Below are positions 6,207-7,515 of a stretch of 7,515 bases of DNA, one piece after another. Below the pieces are notes generated by a model that was not told the origin of the DNA, searched no databases, and was given only the letters and a program-made list of their open reading frames with translations. The stretch lies in NCBI GenBank assembly GCA_903910495.1, contig CAIVZW010000259.1, forward strand, positions 1-7,515, read 5' to 3'. This DNA comes from an uncultured beta proteobacterium. GTDB taxonomy: Bacteria; Pseudomonadota; Gammaproteobacteria; Burkholderiales; Rhodocyclaceae. Position 1 is the stretch's first letter, and every line of letters begins with the position of its first letter. A program made the translations under genes and the position numbers.

Positions 6207-6794
6207 TCAGAAGGGCATTTCGGTATGCAAGTGGGCCAGATCGGTGCGGCCAGTATCACGAATCAGTTGATTGGCACGCTTGGGTTCGAAGGCCTTCAGC
6301 TTTTCGATAACCTGAGCGACACGATCCGGATGGTTGGCATGGTGCTGTGCCATACCCAACTGATACCAGCCATCGCCGTGCATCGGTTGCAGCTTGACCG
6401 TCTGCTCGAAGGCTTTGGCGGCTTCCTGATGCTCACCGAGTGTGGCATGGTTGAGACCCATGCCATACCAGGCACGATCAAGATTCGGGTTAAGGCGAAC
6501 CGATTCCCTGAAGGCGGTGATGGCGTCCTGACGCTGGCCGTTGCGCTCGCGGGAAAAACCGAGGTTGAACCAGGTTTCTGCACTGTCCGGATCAAGTCTT
6601 GTGGCCTCGGCAAACCAGTGAACCCCTTCACTATTGCGATTTTTCTGGGTGGCGATGAAGCCCAGATTGCGCGCCACCTTTGCGCTTGGTGCATGATTGA
6701 AGGCGACAACATACTCAGCGTAGGCAAGATCATCCTTGCCGATGAAGTGGAGCAGCCAGGCACGTGCGGAATGACGCCATTGTTCGAAGTTCAT
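6207..6794 (-). CDS. Tetratricopeptide repeat (TPR) protein
   Basis: A 195-residue protein that is almost entirely TPR. Five consecutive 34-residue units can be aligned at about 4-37, 38-71, 72-105, 106-139 and 140-173. Units two to four show the classical W/Y-x2-LG...G---A---F--A--L-P pattern best (for example AETWFNLGF...AITAFRESVRLNP); the first and last are more diverged. There is no signal peptide or membrane segment, so it should be cytoplasmic and act as a protein-protein scaffold. Partner and process cannot be read from sequence. The ATG at 6794-6792 is preceded on its strand by GAGGAG (complement of 6805-6810), ten bases upstream. It is convergent with the symporter operon and divergent from the small membrane-protein gene, so it is probably monocistronic. 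Confidence 0.88.
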   Translation of the reverse strand: MNFEQWRHSARAWLLHFIGKDDLAYAEYVVAFNHAPSAKVARNLGFIATQKNRNSEGVHWFAEATRLDPDSAETWFNLGFSRERNGQRQDAITAFRESVRLNPNLDRAWYGMGLNHATLGEHQEAAKAFEQTVKLQPMHGDGWYQLGMAQHHANHPDRVAQVIEKLKAFEPKRANQLIRDTGRTDLAHLHTEMPF

Positions 6795-6895
6795 TGCTTC
6801 GTCTCTCCTCGGGCTGATGACCCGTGCTTGCAGTTGTCTCAGGAATAAGCACTTGCCCGCAGTAACATCCGGTACGCACGGAGATCACATTGTCT

Positions 6896-6905
6896 TAGAA
6901 TTCTA
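6896..6905. promoter_or_regulatory. Palindromic TAGAATTCTA, candidate -10 for the 6924 gene
   Basis: TAGAAT (6896-6901) matches five of six -10 bases and lies 23 bases before the ATG at 6924. It is half of a perfect 10-bp palindrome in the 129-bp gap between divergent genes. No good -35 box is seen 16-18 bases upstream, so activity is uncertain. No clear promoter for the TPR gene was found on the other strand. Confidence 0.3.
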
Positions 6906-6923
6906 CCTTCTTTGGAAAAACAT

Positions 6924-7229
6924 ATGATCAATATCGAACTACAAATTATTACTGTTCTACGGGCCCTTGTTGAAGTTGCGGGCTGGTTTCTTCTGGCACA
7001 AGGAGCGCTGTATCTGCTGGCTGGCGGCACGCGTGACAAGAACTTTGTTTATCAGCTGTTTGTTATCGTCACCCGTCCCGTGATTTCGGCGACACGCTTC
7101 ATCATGCCGAAGGTGATTGTGGACAAGCATATTCCCTTTGTTGCTTTCTTTCTGATCTTCTGGCTCTGGATTTTTTTGGCGTATGTTCGGCAGGTTGTCT
7201 GTGAATTGAATGGCCTGGTGTGCGGCTAA
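6924..7229 (+). CDS. Small two-helix inner-membrane protein of unknown function
   Basis: A 101-residue protein I do not recognise with confidence. It has a hydrophobic segment at about 9-34, a polar loop (GGTRDKN, 34-40), a second amphipathic or membrane part at about 41-50, the segment RPVISATRFIMP (51-62), and a strongly hydrophobic helix at about 70-88 ending in AYVRQ. The pattern P-x5-R-x3-P before a membrane helix recalls one repeat of the YggT family, but the protein is only about half the length of YggT, so this is tentative. ATG 6924 is chosen over an in-frame TTG at 6912; upstream GGAA is a weak ribosome site. It is divergent from the TPR gene and followed by a tRNA gene. Codon use looks like its neighbours. 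Confidence 0.75.
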   Translation: MINIELQIITVLRALVEVAGWFLLAQGALYLLAGGTRDKNFVYQLFVIVTRPVISATRFIMPKVIVDKHIPFVAFFLIFWLWIFLAYVRQVVCELNGLVCG

Positions 7230-7239
7230 CGGCCTGCGC

Positions 7240-7271
7240 GAATCGACGCCGGGTTGAATCGATGCCGGGTT
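7240..7271. repeat. Tandem direct repeat, two 16-bp units
   Basis: GAATCGACGCCGGGTT (7240-7255) is followed at once by GAATCGATGCCGGGTT (7256-7271), 15 of 16 identical. It lies between the stop of the small membrane-protein gene and the tRNA-Ser promoter; the second unit touches the candidate -35 box. Confidence 0.85.
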
Positions 7272-7299
7272 TGTTGATCCAGCATGCTTCTGCTAGAAT
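7271..7299 (+). promoter_or_regulatory. Promoter of tRNA-Ser
   Basis: An extended -10, TGCTAGAAT (7291-7299), has five of six core matches plus the TG dinucleotide. A weak -35 TTGTTG (7271-7276) lies 17 bases upstream. The predicted start is near 7306, just before the mature tRNA end at 7312. The C/G-rich bases after the -10 (CGCCC) resemble the discriminator of stringently controlled stable-RNA promoters. Confidence 0.7.
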
Positions 7300-7311
7300 T
7301 CGCCCTCTTCC

Positions 7312-7401
7312 GGAGAGATGGATGAGTGGTTTAAGTCGCACGCCTGGAAAGCGTGTGTAGGCGTCAGTCTACCGCGGGTTCGAATCCCGCTCTCTCCGCC
7401 A
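7312..7401 (+). tRNA. tRNA-Ser (anticodon GGA)
   Basis: A complete 90-base class II tRNA including an encoded CCA (7399-7401). The acceptor stem GGAGAGA (7312-7318) pairs with TCTCTCC (7391-7397), with discriminator G at 7398. The anticodon stem CACGC/GCGTG (7339-7343/7351-7355) encloses the loop CTGGAAA with anticodon GGA at 7346-7348, reading UCC and UCU. A long variable arm typical of tRNA-Ser precedes the T arm GCGGG-TTCGAAT-CCCGC. Confidence 0.97.
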
Positions 7402-7409
7402 GAAGCACC

Positions 7410-7431
7410 TTGGCTAACTCTCTTTAGCCAA
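7410..7431. terminator. Perfect hairpin after tRNA-Ser, possible terminator or processing signal
   Basis: TTGGCTAA (7410-7417) and TTAGCCAA (7424-7431) form a perfect 8-bp stem with loop CTCTCT. No T-run follows, so it is not a typical intrinsic terminator. It may help end the tRNA transcript, mark the 3' trailer, or be an operator for the gene starting at 7455. Confidence 0.4.
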
Positions 7432-7454
7432 TACGATGGTCGGGGGTAAAACGA

Positions 7455-7515
7455 ATGGCTGAAATCAGAATCGGAAAATTGGTGCTCGACCCGGCCAAGA
7501 ATCCGGCGGTGCTGG
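7455..7515 (+). CDS. Start of an unrecognised gene (3' end outside window)
   Basis: Only the first 20 codons are present, beginning MAEIRIGKLVLDPAKN. The ATG is preceded by GGGGG (7442-7446), eight bases upstream, a fair ribosome site. The fragment is too short to name; no signal peptide is visible. It follows a tRNA gene, a common integration site for mobile elements, but nothing here shows that it belongs to one. Confidence 0.6.
   Translation, partial: MAEIRIGKLVLDPAKNPAVL

Noticed and set aside
6141..6848. Plus-strand open frame of 235 codons
   Set aside because: It overlaps the TPR gene on the opposite strand. The TPR frame has regular 34-residue units and a ribosome site; this frame has neither domain nor ribosome site.
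7312..7515. tRNA-Ser as attachment site of an integrated element
   Set aside because: No integrase or repeated copy of the tRNA 3' end is visible in the window. The following gene is too short to judge.

Overview
The window looks like chromosomal DNA of a GC-rich Gram-negative bacterium, most likely a betaproteobacterium (possibly Rhodocyclales). That placement is an inference from codon use, protein flavour, the tRNA-Ser promoter and the palindromic intergenic repeats. It was not tested by any search.

Left half, plus strand (1-6130): two consecutive transport units. The first is the 3' end of a DUF294-type putative nucleotidyltransferase/signal-transduction gene, then a DnaQ-like DEDDh 3'-5' exonuclease, then a 679-aa sodium:solute symporter. 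These are packed almost without gaps and probably form one operon. A roughly 500-bp intergenic region follows. It holds a REP-like palindromic repeat, a nested inverted-repeat structure and two alternative promoter candidates. The second unit is a DUF4212 small membrane subunit overlapping by one base (TAATG) a 696-aa paralogous symporter, and it ends at a strong intrinsic terminator. Both large symporters resemble the VC_2705 subfamily (TIGR03648), related to acetate permease ActP; the small protein matches the partner family TIGR03647/DUF4212. Together they probably move acetate-like short monocarboxylates with Na+. The exonuclease and DUF294 protein are genomic companions of such transporters, possibly in sensing or regulation, but their link to transport is not explained by sequence.

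Right half (6131-7515): a minus-strand gene for a small protein of five tandem 34-residue TPR units; a divergent gene for a small two-helix membrane protein; a tandem 16-bp repeat; a tRNA-Ser(GGA) gene with its own extended -10 promoter; a perfect hairpin; and the first 20 codons of an unrecognised gene.

Most notable points: an EF-hand-consensus loop in both symporters; a periplasmic insert that differs completely between the paralogues while the membrane core is nearly the same; a large subunit with no adjacent small subunit; and the structured region before the DUF4212 gene, with a 22-bp dyad nested in a longer hairpin followed by a possible sigma-54 promoter. No mobile element, CRISPR array or plainly novel multi-gene system was found.
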